NCBI RefSeq assembly: GCF_003112675.1
Contig: NZ_BFAY01000007.1
Span: 124,001-188,000 of the forward strand
Length of the DNA: 64,000 nt
Reading direction: 5' to 3'
From: Leptospira johnsonii
GTDB lineage: Bacteria; Spirochaetota; Leptospiria; Leptospirales; Leptospiraceae
Part shown: positions 1-10,733 of the stretch, piece by piece
Layout: each line of letters starts with the position of its first letter
Position numbering within the stretch: the stretch's first letter is position 1
Notes under the pieces: model-generated
Databases searched by the model: none
What the model saw: the letters and a program-made list of their open reading frames with translations, nothing else
What the model was told of the DNA's origin: nothing
Program-made: the position numbers and the translations under genes

Positions 1-797
1 ACCTTGATCTTCAGGGCCTTCAATAATTGTTTCGCAGCGTCTTGTTCTGCGAACTTCTTGTTCTTTCCCTTACCTTCCGCAGAATGTTTGTCCCGGATGG
101 ATACGCTAACGTAAAATGTTTTCTCGTGATCCGGTCCGATCTCTTTTAGTAATCTGTAAGAAGGTAGAAGTTTGAATTTTTTTTGGCAAATTTCCTGGAG
201 GATGGATTTATAATCCGTAGCCTCTCTTACCTTATCGGAATTTTTGACGTAATCTATAAGATGTTCGAGTATAAACTTCTCCGCAGCTTCCATTCCTTGG
301 TCTAAATAAACTGCGCCTACCAAGGACTCGAATAGATTGGCTCCCAGTTTTTTTTGGGCGCTCCCCTGGCCTTCTCCTTTTCCCAATAGGACGTAAGAAG
401 TTAGTTCCAACTTTTCGCTGAGACCGTTTAGCATTGCGGTAGAAACTAAAGTGGCCTTTTTTCTGGAAAGTTCCCCTTCACTTGCAGAAGGATTTGTTCT
501 ATATAAATATTTTGCGACTACAAGTCCGAGAACTGAGTCTCCTAAGAACTCTAATCTTTCGTTATCTTCTTTATATTCAGGATTTTCGTTTCTGTAAGAA
601 CTATGTACGAATGCAATCTCTAAGTAAGAAGGTTTATTAAATCTTAAACCAAGCTCGGACGCAAGTAGGGAAGGATCCTTTCTGATCTTAGGATCTGATT
701 TATTTTGATTTTTAATGTAATTTTTTTTTATCAAAGGATTTTGATAAAAGGAAGGAAAGACTTCCGAGTTCCCGTAAGAACCCGGAGGTCCAGTCAA
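1..797 (-). CDS. rnc: Ribonuclease III, C-terminal end cut by the window edge
   Basis: I translated the reverse strand by eye. It is an RNase III: an endonuclease domain with the signature ERLEFLGDS, a second acidic helix (GANLFESLVGAVYLD) and a C-terminal double-stranded RNA-binding domain ending near KKFAEQDAAKQLLKALK. Only a few C-terminal residues should be missing. It cleaves double-stranded RNA during rRNA and mRNA maturation. No ATG fits the start. The frame is open up to a TTG at 795-797, directly after the acpP stop codon (TAA-TTG, same frame); a second TTG lies at 732-734. Neither has a clear Shine-Dalgarno, so translation is probably coupled to acpP. Placement after acpP is the common bacterial order. 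Family call is firm; the start is uncertain. Confidence 0.93.
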   Translation of the reverse strand, partial: MTGPPGSYGNSEVFPSFYQNPLIKKNYIKNQNKSDPKIRKDPSLLASELGLRFNKPSYLEIAFVHSSYRNENPEYKEDNERLEFLGDSVLGLVVAKYLYRTNPSASEGELSRKKATLVSTAMLNGLSEKLELTSYVLLGKGEGQGSAQKKLGANLFESLVGAVYLDQGMEAAEKFILEHLIDYVKNSDKVREATDYKSILQEICQKKFKLLPSYRLLKEIGPDHEKTFYVSVSIRDKHSAEGKGKNKKFAEQDAAKQLLKALKIK

Positions 798-1031
798 TTA
801 GGACTTTAGAGTGTCGATGAACTTAATTACGTCTCCGACGGTTTGGATCTTTTCAGCATCCTCATCGGAAATTTCAACGCCAAACTCTTCTTCAAGAGCC
901 ATAACGAGTTCAACTGTGTCAAGAGAGTCTGCACCGAGGTCATCAATGAAGTGTGCTTCAGGAGTCACTTCGGACTCATCCACTCCAAGTTGCTCAACGA
1001 TAATAGACTTAATCTTTTCGAAATCTGCCAT
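798..1031 (-). CDS. acpP: Acyl carrier protein
   Basis: This 77-residue protein begins MADFEKIKS and carries the phosphopantetheine attachment site GADSLD with Ser36. It is the carrier of growing acyl chains in type II fatty-acid synthesis and is very acidic, as usual. I place the start at the ATG at 1031 because GGAGG lies 7-8 bases upstream; an in-frame GTG six codons earlier gives an unlikely MVRRKQ extension. It sits between fabG and rnc in the fatty-acid cluster. A small hairpin abuts its ribosome-binding site. Confidence 0.97.
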   Translation of the reverse strand: MADFEKIKSIIVEQLGVDESEVTPEAHFIDDLGADSLDTVELVMALEEEFGVEISDEDAEKIQTVGDVIKFIDTLKS

Positions 1032-1043
1032 TTGTTTCCTCCG

Positions 1044-1059
1044 TACCACTGGAGTGGTA
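1044..1059 (-). promoter_or_regulatory. Hairpin abutting the acpP ribosome-binding site
   Basis: A perfect 7-bp inverted repeat (TACCACT / AGTGGTA around two bases) sits directly upstream of the GGAGG of acpP. In the mRNA it would form a short stem next to the ribosome-binding site, or the DNA could be a protein-binding palindrome. The repeat is visible; a regulatory role is inference. Confidence 0.35.
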
Positions 1060-1421
1060 TGTAAGTTTTAGTTAGGTTTAGAATCGGGGATGAATTCATC
1101 CACCGATTTTTAAACATTTTTTTCTCAAATGTTTTGGCAAGCGTTAACGGATTGGAAACGGGAAAAAAACAGAATATTATCCAAGTTTCTTTTTCATATT
1201 TTTTCAAAGAAGATGTTCTATAACTTACAAATTCGATCGACTCAAAGGATCTGAAATTCCGGCTCAGTCCTCATATTCAAATAATCAAAAAGTCACATTT
1301 CTAATATTAGATCTTGAGAGACTGTTCTCGATCTTTCGTTCGAACGCCGTTCGGATTTATGTTGATGGAATTGATGAGAACCTTTCTAAGAAAAAGGCAT
1401 TGTTGGTTCTGCAAAAAAACA
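1060..1421. other. Intergenic region upstream of acpP, no gene seen
   Basis: The gap between fabG and acpP is about 446 bp, unusual for genes that are often co-transcribed. Apart from the fabG terminator at its far end and the acpP leader hairpin, I see only AT-rich sequence. Together with the terminator this suggests that acpP-rnc has its own promoter here, but I could not pick a convincing -35/-10 pair. Confidence 0.4.
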
Positions 1422-1445
1422 AAAGCCCGGAAAATTCCGGGCTTT
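1422..1445 (-). terminator. Rho-independent terminator after fabG
   Basis: A perfect 11-bp inverted repeat (AAAGCCCGGAA / TTCCGGGCTTT, two-base loop) lies 33 bp after the fabG stop. On the minus strand it is followed by a T-rich tract. This should end the rpmF-plsX-fabG transcript. Confidence 0.88.
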
Positions 1446-1477
1446 CTGCCTGATTGATTCAGATTGAGATCCGAATT

Positions 1478-2242
1478 TTAGGCTTGGACTCCTGGAAGGA
1501 ATCCCCCACCGTTCACTTCGATTACTTGTCCTGTAATAAAAGAGGATATATCGGAAGCTAGGAAAGCGATGGTGTTCGCGATATCGTCCGGCTGCCCTGC
1601 TCTTTTTAATGGAATAGCAGCTACCATTGCAGTACGGATCTTTTCTGGGATCGCATCTGTCATTTCAGTTGCAATAAATCCCGGAGCGATCGCGTTACAA
1701 CGGATCTTACGACCTGCCATTTCCAGAGCGACTGCCTTGGTCAGACCGATCACACCAGCTTTAGAAGCGGAGTAATTGGTTTGTCCGATATTTCCATTTA
1801 CTCCAGCGATAGAAGAAAGGTTAATAATGGATCCGCCGTTCGGATTTTTTGCCATAAATTTTATAGCGGACTGGATGCAATTGAATGTACCAGTTAGGTT
1901 TACTGCAATTACAGCATCCCATTGTTCCTGTTTCATTCTAAGCATAAGAGTATCTTTAGTGATACCAGCATTATTCACTAGAATGTCTATTGAACCGAAA
2001 TTATCCACTACAGCTTGGATACCTGCTTGAGCGGATTCCGCATTTGCTACGTTTACGGAAACTCCGATTGCTTTTACACCTGTTGCTTTTGCGATTTCAT
2101 CCGCAGTAGCTTTACTTGCCTCTTCGTTTAAGTCGGCTATGACAACGTTTGCGCCTGCTTGCGCTAGTTTAAGAGCGGTTGCTTTACCGATTCCGCGGGC
2201 AGCCCCGGTTATAATGGCGTTTTTGCCTTTCAAATCGATCAT
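1478..2242 (-). CDS. fabG: 3-oxoacyl-[acyl-carrier-protein] reductase
   Basis: A 254-residue short-chain dehydrogenase that reduces 3-oxoacyl-ACP with NADPH in fatty-acid elongation. Visible are the N-terminal cofactor motif TGAARGIG, NNAG, the catalytic Ser in NLSSIAG and the Tyr/Lys pair YSASKAG, then the C-terminal GGG region. The start ATG has AAGGA upstream at normal spacing. Position between plsX and acpP supports FabG rather than an unrelated SDR. A terminator follows it. Confidence 0.93.
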   Translation of the reverse strand: MIDLKGKNAIITGAARGIGKATALKLAQAGANVVIADLNEEASKATADEIAKATGVKAIGVSVNVANAESAQAGIQAVVDNFGSIDILVNNAGITKDTLMLRMKQEQWDAVIAVNLTGTFNCIQSAIKFMAKNPNGGSIINLSSIAGVNGNIGQTNYSASKAGVIGLTKAVALEMAGRKIRCNAIAPGFIATEMTDAIPEKIRTAMVAAIPLKRAGQPDDIANTIAFLASDISSFITGQVIEVNGGGFLPGVQA

Positions 2243-2351
2243 TGGTTTTTTCCTTACCAGATTCTGCGGTTAGCGTATTTTTCAGGCCTGGGGGGTCAAG
2301 TGATTCTGGGTGTAGCGTTCACCCTGGGCTTGGCAAAGAAAGCGAGCTAAG

Positions 2352-3356
2352 TTAAAACTTCGCTTTCTCTATATCTTCTTTGATGCGCTGGTTCACGTCC
2401 CTTTCGGCACATTCCACTACCACTCGGATCGCGTTTCGGACTGCATGTGCGTTAGAAGAACCATGGCCAATCAAACAAGTTCCATCTACACCAAGGAGAA
2501 GTGCCCCGCCGTATTCCGCGTAATCCAATCTTTTCTTGATCGCAGTAAATGTAGGTTTGAGAAGAAGTGCGCCTGTTTGGGCAAGGCTAGACTGAGCGAT
2601 ACTTTCTCTTAAGACGCTGAATATGGATTTGGAAAGACCTTCGGTTGCTTTCAGTACAATATTCCCCACGAAGCCGTCGCAGACCACAACGTCCACATCC
2701 CTTCCACCACCGTAGAGATCTCTACCTTCTACATTTCCAACAAAATCGATCGGTAGTTTTTTAATATATTCAAAAGCCTTTAATGTGACCGAGTTTCCTT
2801 TCTTGTCCTCTTCTCCATTAGATAAGATCCCGACTTTTGGTTTGTGAATACTGAAGATGAGTCTGGAATAGATCTCTCCCATGATGGCGAATTGAGCCAA
2901 ATATTCCGGCTTACAATCCACGTTTGCGCCTGCATCCAGAAGCAGTGTAGGAGCTCCTTTTTCTCTCGGAATAGGAGCGGCAATTGGAGGTCTAAGAACT
3001 CCAGGAATTCTACCCAGATATAATAATGCTGCCGCCATTGTAGCTCCAGTGTTTCCTGGAGAGAACATACCAACGCATGTTTTATCTGCGACTAATTGAG
3101 CTGCTTGTACAACGGAAGAATCTTCCATCGCACGCACAGCAATAGAAGGAGAATCGTTCATGCCTATGATTTCACTAGCGTGAACGATCCGGATCTTGTT
3201 TGTATCGTATTCGTATTTGAGGAGAGTCTCGCTGATATCTTCTTCTTTACCAACGAGTATGACGTTTCTGCCGTCTTGATTTACCGCGTTAACGGCACCT
3301 TCTACGATCCGGTCAGGACCGTAGTCGCCGCTCATTGCATCGACGGCGACCCACAT
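2352..3356 (-). CDS. plsX: Phosphate acyltransferase PlsX
   Basis: This 334-residue protein matches PlsX in length and motifs: [12 protein letters not shown] at the N-terminus, SPGNTGA, LLDAGAN, NVEGRD and VCDGFVGN. PlsX makes acyl-phosphate from acyl-ACP for the PlsY step of phospholipid synthesis and acts at the inner face of the membrane. It starts 5 bp after rpmF, the standard arrangement. FabH and FabD, which often follow, are not in this window. Confidence 0.95.
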   Translation of the reverse strand: MWVAVDAMSGDYGPDRIVEGAVNAVNQDGRNVILVGKEEDISETLLKYEYDTNKIRIVHASEIIGMNDSPSIAVRAMEDSSVVQAAQLVADKTCVGMFSPGNTGATMAAALLYLGRIPGVLRPPIAAPIPREKGAPTLLLDAGANVDCKPEYLAQFAIMGEIYSRLIFSIHKPKVGILSNGEEDKKGNSVTLKAFEYIKKLPIDFVGNVEGRDLYGGGRDVDVVVCDGFVGNIVLKATEGLSKSIFSVLRESIAQSSLAQTGALLLKPTFTAIKKRLDYAEYGGALLLGVDGTCLIGHGSSNAHAVRNAIRVVVECAERDVNQRIKEDIEKAKF

Positions 3357-3361
3357 ATTGC

Positions 3362-3562
3362 TTAGTTCTCTTCGCTAGTCTTCCTGACTTTCGGTTCTAC
3401 CACTACACGGTCTTTGTAAAAACCGCAAACAGGGCAGATTCTATGAGGAGGTCTGAAGGAATTACAGTTCGGGCAAGGAACTAGATTCGGTTTGCCGATC
3501 GCATGATGGGCCCGTTTCATCCTCACTTTTGATTTAGATTTTCGTCTCTTAGGAACTGCCAT
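3362..3562 (-). CDS. rpmF: Large-subunit ribosomal protein bL32
   Basis: A 66-residue basic protein beginning [12 protein letters not shown] with two zinc-type cysteine pairs (CPNC and CPVC). This is the zinc-containing (C+) form of bL32. It is followed closely by plsX, the usual rpmF-plsX order. The start ATG is preceded by a short AT-rich leader. Confidence 0.95.
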   Translation of the reverse strand: MAVPKRRKSKSKVRMKRAHHAIGKPNLVPCPNCNSFRPPHRICPVCGFYKDRVVVEPKVRKTSEEN

Positions 3563-3631
3563 TGTTTTTCTCTATAGATAAGGTCGATTTACGACTATGT
3601 TTTTTTTATGAGCCGATTTCACAACTGTTTT

Positions 3632-4249
3632 TCAAACAGAAGTAAAAGAATCCAAGAATTCACCAGTTTCGGCCCGTTTGGTGTATAAGGCGGAACGATT
3701 GAACACCAATCTCGCCGTAGATTCCATAATAACTTCAATCTCTTCCAGATTATTGGCTCTGAGAGTCCCGCCTGTGGATACTAAATCCACGATACAATCC
3801 GATAAACCCACCAAAGGAGCGAGCTCAATACTTCCGTAAAGTTTAATGACCTCGCAATTGATCCCCTTTTTCAGGAAGAAGTCCTTAGCGATATTAGGAT
3901 ATTTTGTCGCCACACGGACTTTTCTTTCTCCAGAGCTGAGACTCCAACCTTTCGGTCCTGCCACAGAAAGTCTGCACTTTCCGATCCCGAGGTCCAATGG
4001 AAGAAGAAGGTCGTAACCTCCTTCCAATAATACGTCCCATCCGACAATACCGGCATCCGCGGAATTCTGCTCCACGTAAGTCGCCACATCCTGGGAACGG
4101 ACGAGTAAGATCCGGACCTTTCCTTTTTGGTCTTTATAGATAAGTTCTTTGGAATCAGGGTCAGGACGACCGGAAAGCCATCCCCTTTGGAGCATGAGTT
4201 CTATGCTCTCTTCGGCAAGCCGTCCTTTCGGAAGGGCCAAAGTGAGCAT
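3632..4249 (-). CDS. hisG: ATP phosphoribosyltransferase, short form
   Basis: The 205-residue length identifies the short form of HisG, which lacks the C-terminal regulatory domain. In known systems this form needs the HisZ subunit for activity and histidine feedback. It condenses ATP with PRPP in the first step of histidine synthesis. Visible motifs are LALPKGRL at the N-terminus, DAGIVGWD, and the PRPP-binding stretch ending DLVSTGGTL. Its ATG overlaps the stop codon of the upstream TPR gene by one base (TAATG), pointing to translational coupling. No hisZ is in the window. Confidence 0.93.
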   Translation of the reverse strand: MLTLALPKGRLAEESIELMLQRGWLSGRPDPDSKELIYKDQKGKVRILLVRSQDVATYVEQNSADAGIVGWDVLLEGGYDLLLPLDLGIGKCRLSVAGPKGWSLSSGERKVRVATKYPNIAKDFFLKKGINCEVIKLYGSIELAPLVGLSDCIVDLVSTGGTLRANNLEEIEVIMESTARLVFNRSALYTKRAETGEFLDSFTSV

Positions 4250-4986
4250 TAGTTCCCCTGGCTGCTTTTTAATAGAAGATAAGTAGCGAGTTCTCTAACC
4301 GATTTAAATTCTTCTGAAGGAGAAGCGATATCTTGGTCTAAGACTTTTTTAAGCAGATCTACTGCTTCTTCTTTTTTGCCGTTTTGCAATTTCAAACGAC
4401 CTGCTTGGTATAGGCTCCAAGCGTAAAATCCCGCTACATTCTTACGACTGCTTAAGAGAGAAACGGAAACTCCGTAATCGGATTCAGCTTCTGCAAGTTG
4501 GTTCGCGCTTTCTCTGTAGTTTCCTGCGATATAAAAATAGTAAGCCTTCACTTCCGGAAGTTCGTCTATTTTTTTACCCGCAAATTCTAACTTCTCTGCC
4601 GCTTTTTGGTATTCTCCGTTTTTAGCATATAGATCCCCCAAAGTTTTGGAAAGTCTGATATCTAAAGAAGGGGAACTATAGGAAGAAGCGATACTTTCGT
4701 ATTTTTTGATCTTATCGGTGATCTCGGTCATCGGAGAAAGAGCAAGCTCCTTCTCCACTTTTTCGATGGCAAGAGTTCCTTTACGGAATTGTTCCGCTCT
4801 GTATTCGTTCCAACTAACAACAGTTAGTACGGTAACGAATAACACACCGATCCCAAATAAAACCTGCTTCTTATTCTCTCCAATCTTGGAGAATAAAATC
4901 GCAAAAAATCTTTCTGCTCCGGTTAGACCTGGATAAGGATCTATATCCTGAATAGAAGCACCTGTTTTAGGTTCGAATCGTTTCAT
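4249..4986 (-). CDS. Membrane-anchored TPR protein, YfgM-like
   Basis: A 245-residue protein with a cytoplasmic-type N-terminus, one membrane segment at about residues 42-60 ([19 protein letters not shown]) and a helical C-terminal part that reads as tetratricopeptide-like repeats. This layout resembles the YfgM/TPR_21 family, which assists secreted proteins near the Sec translocon, but the assignment rests on architecture. It lies between rpsA and hisG and overlaps hisG by one base. No enzyme motif is visible. Confidence 0.7.
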   Translation of the reverse strand: MKRFEPKTGASIQDIDPYPGLTGAERFFAILFSKIGENKKQVLFGIGVLFVTVLTVVSWNEYRAEQFRKGTLAIEKVEKELALSPMTEITDKIKKYESIASSYSSPSLDIRLSKTLGDLYAKNGEYQKAAEKLEFAGKKIDELPEVKAYYFYIAGNYRESANQLAEAESDYGVSVSLLSSRKNVAGFYAWSLYQAGRLKLQNGKKEEAVDLLKKVLDQDIASPSEEFKSVRELATYLLLKSSQGN

Positions 4987-5007
4987 CCAAAACTCCGAGA
5001 GTCGTCC

Positions 5008-6690
5008 TTATTTTAAGGAAGAATTGATAAAGCTGCCTAAACTTTCTCTGGAAGGAGTGTCGGAAGTTTTTAGATACTTCGCCATCTCTTCTCTTTCTAA
5101 AGCCTTGTCGAAATCTTTGATAGACAGAGAGATCTTTTTGTTTTTGGAATCGATCTTAACGACTGCACATTTTACGATATCGCCAGGCTTGTAAGACTCA
5201 GCCAAATTGGTGTCTTTTCCGCCAGGGATCTCGGAGATGTGAACCAGTCCTTCGAAACCAGGTTCGATTTCTACGAACATACCGAAGTCCACGATACTTT
5301 TGATCTTTCCTTGGACTACGGAACCGATAGGATAACGATTTCTTAATGCTTCGTAAGGATGTTCTTGCAGTTGTTTTAATCCGCAAGAGATCCTTTGTGC
5401 ATCGAAGTTGATGTCTAGGATGATGTATTTAACCTCTTCTCCTTTTTTCAGTAGAGAAGTTGGGTTCTTTTGTTTTTCATCCCAAGTGATATCGCTGATG
5501 TGGATCAGACCTTCGATCCCGTTTTCCACTTCTACGAATGCGCCGTATTTAGTGATGCCGGTTACTTTTCCTGTAAGAACATTACCAACTCTAACTTCAG
5601 GACCTAATGCGTCCCAAGGGTTTGGCTGGAGTTGTTTTAAGCCTAAGGAAAGTCTTCTGGTTTCGAAATCGATATCTAAGATAAGTGCTTCTACTTCTTG
5701 GCCTTTTTTCAGAAGTTCTTTTGGATGAGGAGGTTTTTTAGCCCAGGTCAATTCGGAAGTATGGATCAAGCCTTCGAGGCCTTCTTTCAATTCAACGAAT
5801 GCTCCGAAATTAGTGAGAGAAGTTACAGTTCCTCTGATCACCATTTCTTTTTCTAAGGAACGTTTCGCCCAAACCCAAGGATCTTCATACAATTGTTTAA
5901 GTCCGAGAGCGAGTTTGTTGTTTTCCTTCTCCATTTCCAGAACTTGAAGTTCAATCTCTTGGCCGATGGTGAAGTATTGTTTGAATGGTGCGAATTTTTT
6001 ATAAGAGATATCTCTTTGTCTGAGAAGTCCTACAACTCCTTCCAGATCACAGAAAACTCCGAAGCTTGCAATTTTGGAAACGGTTGCTTTAACCTTGTCT
6101 CCTACTTTAACTTTTTCAGCGAGTGCGTCCCATTTCTCGTTATTCACTTCGTCTAGAAGTTTTTTTCTGGAAACGACTCCAGAGCGGGTGCGTTCGTTGA
6201 TCTCAATCACTTTGAAATCGAGTTCCACACCTTTGTAATTTTCTCCATCGGAGAATTTATAACTAAGTTGAGATGCAGGAAGGAAAAGTTCTGAACCTTC
6301 TACGTTAACGATGTAACCTTTTCCTTTGATCTCGTTTACCAGACGTCCGCTGACTTGGTAATTATTTTTGAATGCGTCTTTAACAACTTCCCAACCTTTT
6401 CTTTGGTCGGCTTCTTTTTTGGAAAGGATACATCCTGAGTCTGTGGACTCTTTTCTTTTTACAAGTGCAGTAACTAAAGATCCGATTTCCGGCTTTTCAT
6501 CGAACTCGGAGCGAGGAATTCTTCCCTCTTGTTTCAATCCCTCGATTGCCACATAGACGTTATCGTTGTCTACGGATACGACTTTACCTTCGACCACTTG
6601 GTCTTTGCGGATCTCAGCTTCGTCGTTTTTCTTTTCTTCCCACTGTTTGAAAACTTCAGCAAAAGTGGATTTGTCTTGTTGGCTACTCAT
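5008..6690 (-). CDS. rpsA: Ribosomal protein bS1 (six S1 domains)
   Basis: A 560-residue protein containing six OB-fold S1 domains at roughly residues 25-95, 108-178, 190-262, 275-350, 362-437 and 448-523. Domains 3-6 are the clearest, with repeated signatures such as GAFVEL, GLEGLIH and ISEI. It binds mRNA leaders and brings them to the 30S subunit. The cmk-rpsA order is conserved widely in bacteria and supports the call. Family length and domain number match bS1. Confidence 0.93.
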   Translation of the reverse strand: MSSQQDKSTFAEVFKQWEEKKNDEAEIRKDQVVEGKVVSVDNDNVYVAIEGLKQEGRIPRSEFDEKPEIGSLVTALVKRKESTDSGCILSKKEADQRKGWEVVKDAFKNNYQVSGRLVNEIKGKGYIVNVEGSELFLPASQLSYKFSDGENYKGVELDFKVIEINERTRSGVVSRKKLLDEVNNEKWDALAEKVKVGDKVKATVSKIASFGVFCDLEGVVGLLRQRDISYKKFAPFKQYFTIGQEIELQVLEMEKENNKLALGLKQLYEDPWVWAKRSLEKEMVIRGTVTSLTNFGAFVELKEGLEGLIHTSELTWAKKPPHPKELLKKGQEVEALILDIDFETRRLSLGLKQLQPNPWDALGPEVRVGNVLTGKVTGITKYGAFVEVENGIEGLIHISDITWDEKQKNPTSLLKKGEEVKYIILDINFDAQRISCGLKQLQEHPYEALRNRYPIGSVVQGKIKSIVDFGMFVEIEPGFEGLVHISEIPGGKDTNLAESYKPGDIVKCAVVKIDSKNKKISLSIKDFDKALEREEMAKYLKTSDTPSRESLGSFINSSLK

Positions 6691-6720
6691 ACGGATTGAA
6701 TTACTCGGTGTTGTTTGGGA

Positions 6721-7434
6721 TTAGTGCGAATCGTTATAAATGCCAGGCTCTAGGCACCCAAGGATCTTACTAATTACACTATTTTTTGGCAGGTTATCTG
6801 TGTCAATGAGGATTGCGTCCTCTGCTTTCCGGAGGGGGGCGATTTCCCTTTCCGTATCGGATTTGTCACGGATCACGATTTCCTTTTCGATTTCTTCTAA
6901 ATCCGAACGAATACCTTGCTCTAATAATTGATTGTATCTTCTTTCTGCCCGAACTCTGGAAGATGCTGTTAAAAAGAATTTGTAACGAGCGTCCGGAAAT
7001 ACGTGGGTACCTATGTCTCTACCGTCCATCACCAAACGATGGGTCTCGGAAAGTTTTCTCAATTGAGAATTTACGAATTCTCTAAATATGGCTTTGTCGG
7101 CGATGTATTTGATCTCTCTTGTGATCTCTGGAGTTCTGATCTCTACGGAAACATCTTCTCCATTTAGGAAAATATGATTCTCACCTGCTTCTGAAAATTC
7201 GCAGAAAATTTTTACACCTTCGGTTAATGGTAGGAACTCCTTACCGGACAACCAATCCGAAAAGGAGATCGAAGAATTTTTGGATTTATAGATCTTATAA
7301 ATATGAAGAGTTAATGCGCGGTAGAATGCTCCAGAATCTAGATATTCGAATCCCAGTTTTTTAGAAAGTTCTCGAGCTACTGTGCTCTTTCCCGTTCCGG
7401 CTGGTCCATCTAATGCGATCACGTTTTCCGTCAT
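6721..7434 (-). CDS. cmk: Cytidylate kinase
   Basis: Phosphorylates CMP and dCMP using ATP. Visible are the P-loop GPAGTGKST near the N-terminus, LDSGAFYR, the [13 protein letters not shown] motif and the RDKSDTERE region. I choose the ATG at 7432-7434, giving [10 protein letters not shown] (237 residues), because it overlaps the aroA stop as ATGA; a longer frame adding 18 residues would reach well into aroA. It is followed by rpsA, the conserved pair. Confidence 0.95.
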   Translation of the reverse strand: MTENVIALDGPAGTGKSTVARELSKKLGFEYLDSGAFYRALTLHIYKIYKSKNSSISFSDWLSGKEFLPLTEGVKIFCEFSEAGENHIFLNGEDVSVEIRTPEITREIKYIADKAIFREFVNSQLRKLSETHRLVMDGRDIGTHVFPDARYKFFLTASSRVRAERRYNQLLEQGIRSDLEEIEKEIVIRDKSDTEREIAPLRKAEDAILIDTDNLPKNSVISKILGCLEPGIYNDSH

Positions 7435-8747
7435 TGCACAAAACCTTCCAACAAAGTTTCGAATCCAGGAAAAGAAGTTTCTATCCAAGAAGTTTCATCC
7501 GGGCGAATTTCCAAACCGCTCACCGCTTGGACGATCATAAAACTCATTGCGATCCTATGATCCATTTTAGTAAAAATATTCACTGCATTTCCGGAAAGCC
7601 AAGAAGAAAGTTCCGAAGATTGTGTACTAGAGCCGATTTCAGGGATCTCATACCCGTCCGGATATTCATGGACTGTGATCCCTAAATTTCGAAGATTTTC
7701 CACCATGGCGGAAATTCGATCGGATTCTTTTGCACGAAGTTCTTCTGCATGACGGATCACAAATCCACCTTTTGCAAACAGACCTGCAATCGTAAGGATA
7801 GGGATCTCATCAATGAGAGAAGGGATCCATTCTTCTTTAATTTCAGAAAAATGTAAATTAGATGAGACCGCTTCCAGATCTCCAACAGGCTCCCCACATT
7901 CTATCCTTTTGTTATGGACTATAATTTTTGCGCCCATCGCCTCGAGCGCATGAAGTATCCCGATACGAGAAGGATTTAATCCTACATTCTTCACAAGGAC
8001 GGAACCTTCTTTTAATAAAACTCCGAGCACCAAGAAGAATGCAGCAGAAGAAATATCTCCAGGCACCTTGAACTCTTTTGCCTCGAAAATATAAGGAGGT
8101 TCCATTTTAAAATGAGTAGGAGAAAGATAAGTCAGTTTGTTTCCCAAAAATCGGAACATATTTTCCGTATGGTCCCGGGAAAGAATATCCTCTTCGTACT
8201 CCAAAGAAGTTTCAGAAGCCATAGCGGCCAGCATCAGACAGGATTTTACCTGAGCGGAAGCAATAGGGCTTTTATAATGAAAGTCGGATAGTTTTTTTCC
8301 GACGATATCGAGTGGCGCCTTATCATCCTTTCCGGAAATGGAAGCACCCATGGAATTTAAAGGTTTTATAATACGGGACATCGGCCTTTTTTGGAGAGAA
8401 TGATCTCCGGTTAAGGTTGCCTTCATCCCTGAAATTCCGCAAAGTAATCCGGCGGATAGTCTGATCCCAGTTCCCGCATTCCCAAAATCTAAAACGGATT
8501 TAGGAGAATGGAGAGCGTTTTTACCTGGGCTTGTAAAAACATATTCACCCTTGGAAATTTTTTCGACTTTCAATCCGAGTTGGGTGAAAGCTTTCATCGT
8601 GTTCAAAGGATCTTCCGCTTCCAAAAACCCGGAAACATGAGAAGTCCCTTTGGACAATACGGAGAATAATACGCTTCTATGAGAAAGAGATTTGTCTCCC
8701 GGAACTGTGATCTCTCTGCCGGAAGAACTAAGGATTCTTGGAATCAT
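7431..8747 (-). CDS. aroA: 3-phosphoshikimate 1-carboxyvinyltransferase (EPSP synthase)
   Basis: A 438-residue shikimate-pathway enzyme joining PEP to shikimate-3-phosphate. Key motifs are GDKSLSHR at the start, [17 protein letters not shown] and DHRIAMSF near the end. It overlaps tyrA by 20 bp upstream and cmk by four bases downstream, so it is embedded in a coupled run pheA-tyrA-aroA-cmk. The product EPSP leads to chorismate, the substrate of the PheA encoded two genes upstream. Confidence 0.96.
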   Translation of the reverse strand: MIPRILSSSGREITVPGDKSLSHRSVLFSVLSKGTSHVSGFLEAEDPLNTMKAFTQLGLKVEKISKGEYVFTSPGKNALHSPKSVLDFGNAGTGIRLSAGLLCGISGMKATLTGDHSLQKRPMSRIIKPLNSMGASISGKDDKAPLDIVGKKLSDFHYKSPIASAQVKSCLMLAAMASETSLEYEEDILSRDHTENMFRFLGNKLTYLSPTHFKMEPPYIFEAKEFKVPGDISSAAFFLVLGVLLKEGSVLVKNVGLNPSRIGILHALEAMGAKIIVHNKRIECGEPVGDLEAVSSNLHFSEIKEEWIPSLIDEIPILTIAGLFAKGGFVIRHAEELRAKESDRISAMVENLRNLGITVHEYPDGYEIPEIGSSTQSSELSSWLSGNAVNIFTKMDHRIAMSFMIVQAVSGLEIRPDETSWIETSFPGFETLLEGFVQ

Positions 8748-9645
8748 TTTGTTTCTTTAAAATTGCGTCCCTATCGATATGAGATTTTTCCATGAAGGAC
8801 TCCCAATGTTTTAGGTCGAGCGGCTTTTCCGGATTCAGCTCGGAAAGAAGTTTATCCAATCTATCCTTATAGTCCAAAAGCGCCTTATAAATCTCCTCTT
8901 GGTTGGAAGAAAATATCGGCGACCACATTTTTGGATTGGAACCCGCGATTCTTGTCATGTCCCTAAACCCTCCGCCGGTCAAAGGCAGAGGGGAATTTTG
9001 TGTGAACTCCCTTACACACCTGTTTTCCCAAACCCAGTTTGTCATAAGAGAAGCGATCAAATGAGGAACGTGAGAAACATATGACAAAATCTTATCATGG
9101 TCCTTTGCAGGAATTTCGGTAGTAGACATTCCTAAAAATTTCCAAAAATTTTCTATCTCTGAATATGCCTCGTCAGTCGCACCTTTTGGTCTAGTCAAAA
9201 TACAAAGTCGATTTTCATACAAGTCAGCATTTCCGAATTCCAAACCGGATTCTTCGGAGCCGCACATCGGATGAGAAGAAACATATCTATGTTCTCCTTT
9301 CAGAACCGACTCAACCTCGTGAACGATCTCTTGTTTGGTGGAACCCATATCCGTCAAAAGGCCTTTGAAACCGGAAGGAAGTTTGGAGATCACCTCAACA
9401 GTTGTATTGACAGGAACTCCGAAAACGATCAGGTCATAAGATTCCCAGTCCGGAGATCTCAAAAATTCTTCGGAAGTGAAAATTTGATCCGCAGATTTAA
9501 GACGGATCCCCTTCTCCTTACTGGAGAGAGATCCTACCACTCCCACTATCTCTGCGGAGGAGTTTTTTTTACGTAAGGCCAAAGAGAGGGAGGCACCCAT
9601 CATTCCCAGGCCGTAAATCAGGATTCTAGAAAATTCAGCTTTCAC
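8728..9645 (-). CDS. tyrA: Prephenate dehydrogenase
   Basis: A 305-residue NAD(P)-dependent enzyme of tyrosine synthesis. The N-terminus has the Rossmann motif GLGMMGASL, and the catalytic region shows [12 protein letters not shown]. It begins at a GTG that overlaps the pheA stop (GTGA), so translation is probably coupled. No ACT or chorismate mutase domain is attached; the mutase is supplied by the bifunctional PheA just upstream. Confidence 0.94.
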   Translation of the reverse strand: MKAEFSRILIYGLGMMGASLSLALRKKNSSAEIVGVVGSLSSKEKGIRLKSADQIFTSEEFLRSPDWESYDLIVFGVPVNTTVEVISKLPSGFKGLLTDMGSTKQEIVHEVESVLKGEHRYVSSHPMCGSEESGLEFGNADLYENRLCILTRPKGATDEAYSEIENFWKFLGMSTTEIPAKDHDKILSYVSHVPHLIASLMTNWVWENRCVREFTQNSPLPLTGGGFRDMTRIAGSNPKMWSPIFSSNQEEIYKALLDYKDRLDKLLSELNPEKPLDLKHWESFMEKSHIDRDAILKKQNDSKNP

Positions 9646-10733
9646 GGGTTAGGTGGAGAGATCGGATAAGACCCCAAAATCCTGAGATAGATTGTATTTT
9701 CTTTTAATACGTTCAGTACCTCTTCGATCTTAGGATCCGTTTTATGACCTAAGAAATCTATGAAGAAGTTATACTCCCAAGAAGTCCTACGAGTAGGTCT
9801 GGACTCCACCTTGGTCATATTGATCCCTTTATCAAAGATCGGTTTTAATACATTGTACAAAGATCCGGGTTTATCCGGGATGGAAAACACAACAGAGGTT
9901 TTATCACTCCCGGTTGGAGGACATTGATTTTTTCCTATGATCAAAAACCTAGTGGTATTGTCCGACATATCTTCGATAGATTCTCGAACCAAATCTAGGC
10001 CGTAAATTTCGGCAGCGATAGAAGAAGCTACTGCAGCGCAGGCCTCCTTCTTCTCCGCAACAATACTTGCAGCCCTAGAAGTAGAAGGAGTTTCCGAAAT
10101 TTCCACATGAGGAAGATTTGCAGCGATCCAATTCCGACATTGTGAATTTGCGATCTTGATCCCGTATAAAGTTTTGATCTTAGAAAGATCGTGCTCGAAT
10201 CCTAAAAGATTCAAATGGATCTTAAGATAAATTTCAGAATAAATATTTAGATCGGAAACTAAGAACTGATCCAGAGTGGAGTTCACAAGTCCTTCGGAAG
10301 AATTTTCCACAGGGACCACTCCGTAATCCGCCTTGTCGGTTTCGACCGCTCGGAAAACTTCCGGAATAGAAGGAAACTCAGTAGCTTCGACAGAAGTTCC
10401 GAATCTAGCACGAACTGCTTGGTGAGAAAAAGATCCTTCCGGTCCTAGGTAACCTATCTTTAATCCCTTCTCCACGGAGAAGGAGCCGGACATGATCTCT
10501 CTATAAATTGCAATGAGAACCTTATCCGGAAGAGGTCCTCCATTTAGTCCAAGGATCTTTTCGTATACATCCTTTTCTCTGTCTGGACGATAGATCGGCT
10601 CGTTATTCTCTCGTTTGATCTCTCCGATCTCGGAGGCAATCTCCGCCCTGGCCTGGATAGCCTTTACGATTTCTTTGTCCAGGGAATCTATCCTTTCCCG
10701 GAACTCTTTCAGTTTGTCGTCATTCTTGGCCAT
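9642..10733 (-). CDS. pheA: Bifunctional chorismate mutase / prephenate dehydratase
   Basis: A 363-residue fusion. Residues about 1-90 are an AroQ-type chorismate mutase ([20 protein letters not shown]). About 92-270 is prephenate dehydratase with [22 protein letters not shown] and the TRFLIIG catalytic end. About 280-355 is an ACT domain with the ESRPTRR phenylalanine-binding motif, so feedback inhibition by phenylalanine is expected. It overlaps scpB by 14 bp and tyrA by four bases. Confidence 0.95.
   Translation of the reverse strand: MAKNDDKLKEFRERIDSLDKEIVKAIQARAEIASEIGEIKRENNEPIYRPDREKDVYEKILGLNGGPLPDKVLIAIYREIMSGSFSVEKGLKIGYLGPEGSFSHQAVRARFGTSVEATEFPSIPEVFRAVETDKADYGVVPVENSSEGLVNSTLDQFLVSDLNIYSEIYLKIHLNLLGFEHDLSKIKTLYGIKIANSQCRNWIAANLPHVEISETPSTSRAASIVAEKKEACAAVASSIAAEIYGLDLVRESIEDMSDNTTRFLIIGKNQCPPTGSDKTSVVFSIPDKPGSLYNVLKPIFDKGINMTKVESRPTRRTSWEYNFFIDFLGHKTDPKIEEVLNVLKENTIYLRILGSYPISPPNP

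Noticed and set aside
965..1207. 80-residue minus-strand frame upstream of acpP
   Set aside because: It overlaps acpP in another frame, has no ribosome-binding site and no recognisable protein features.
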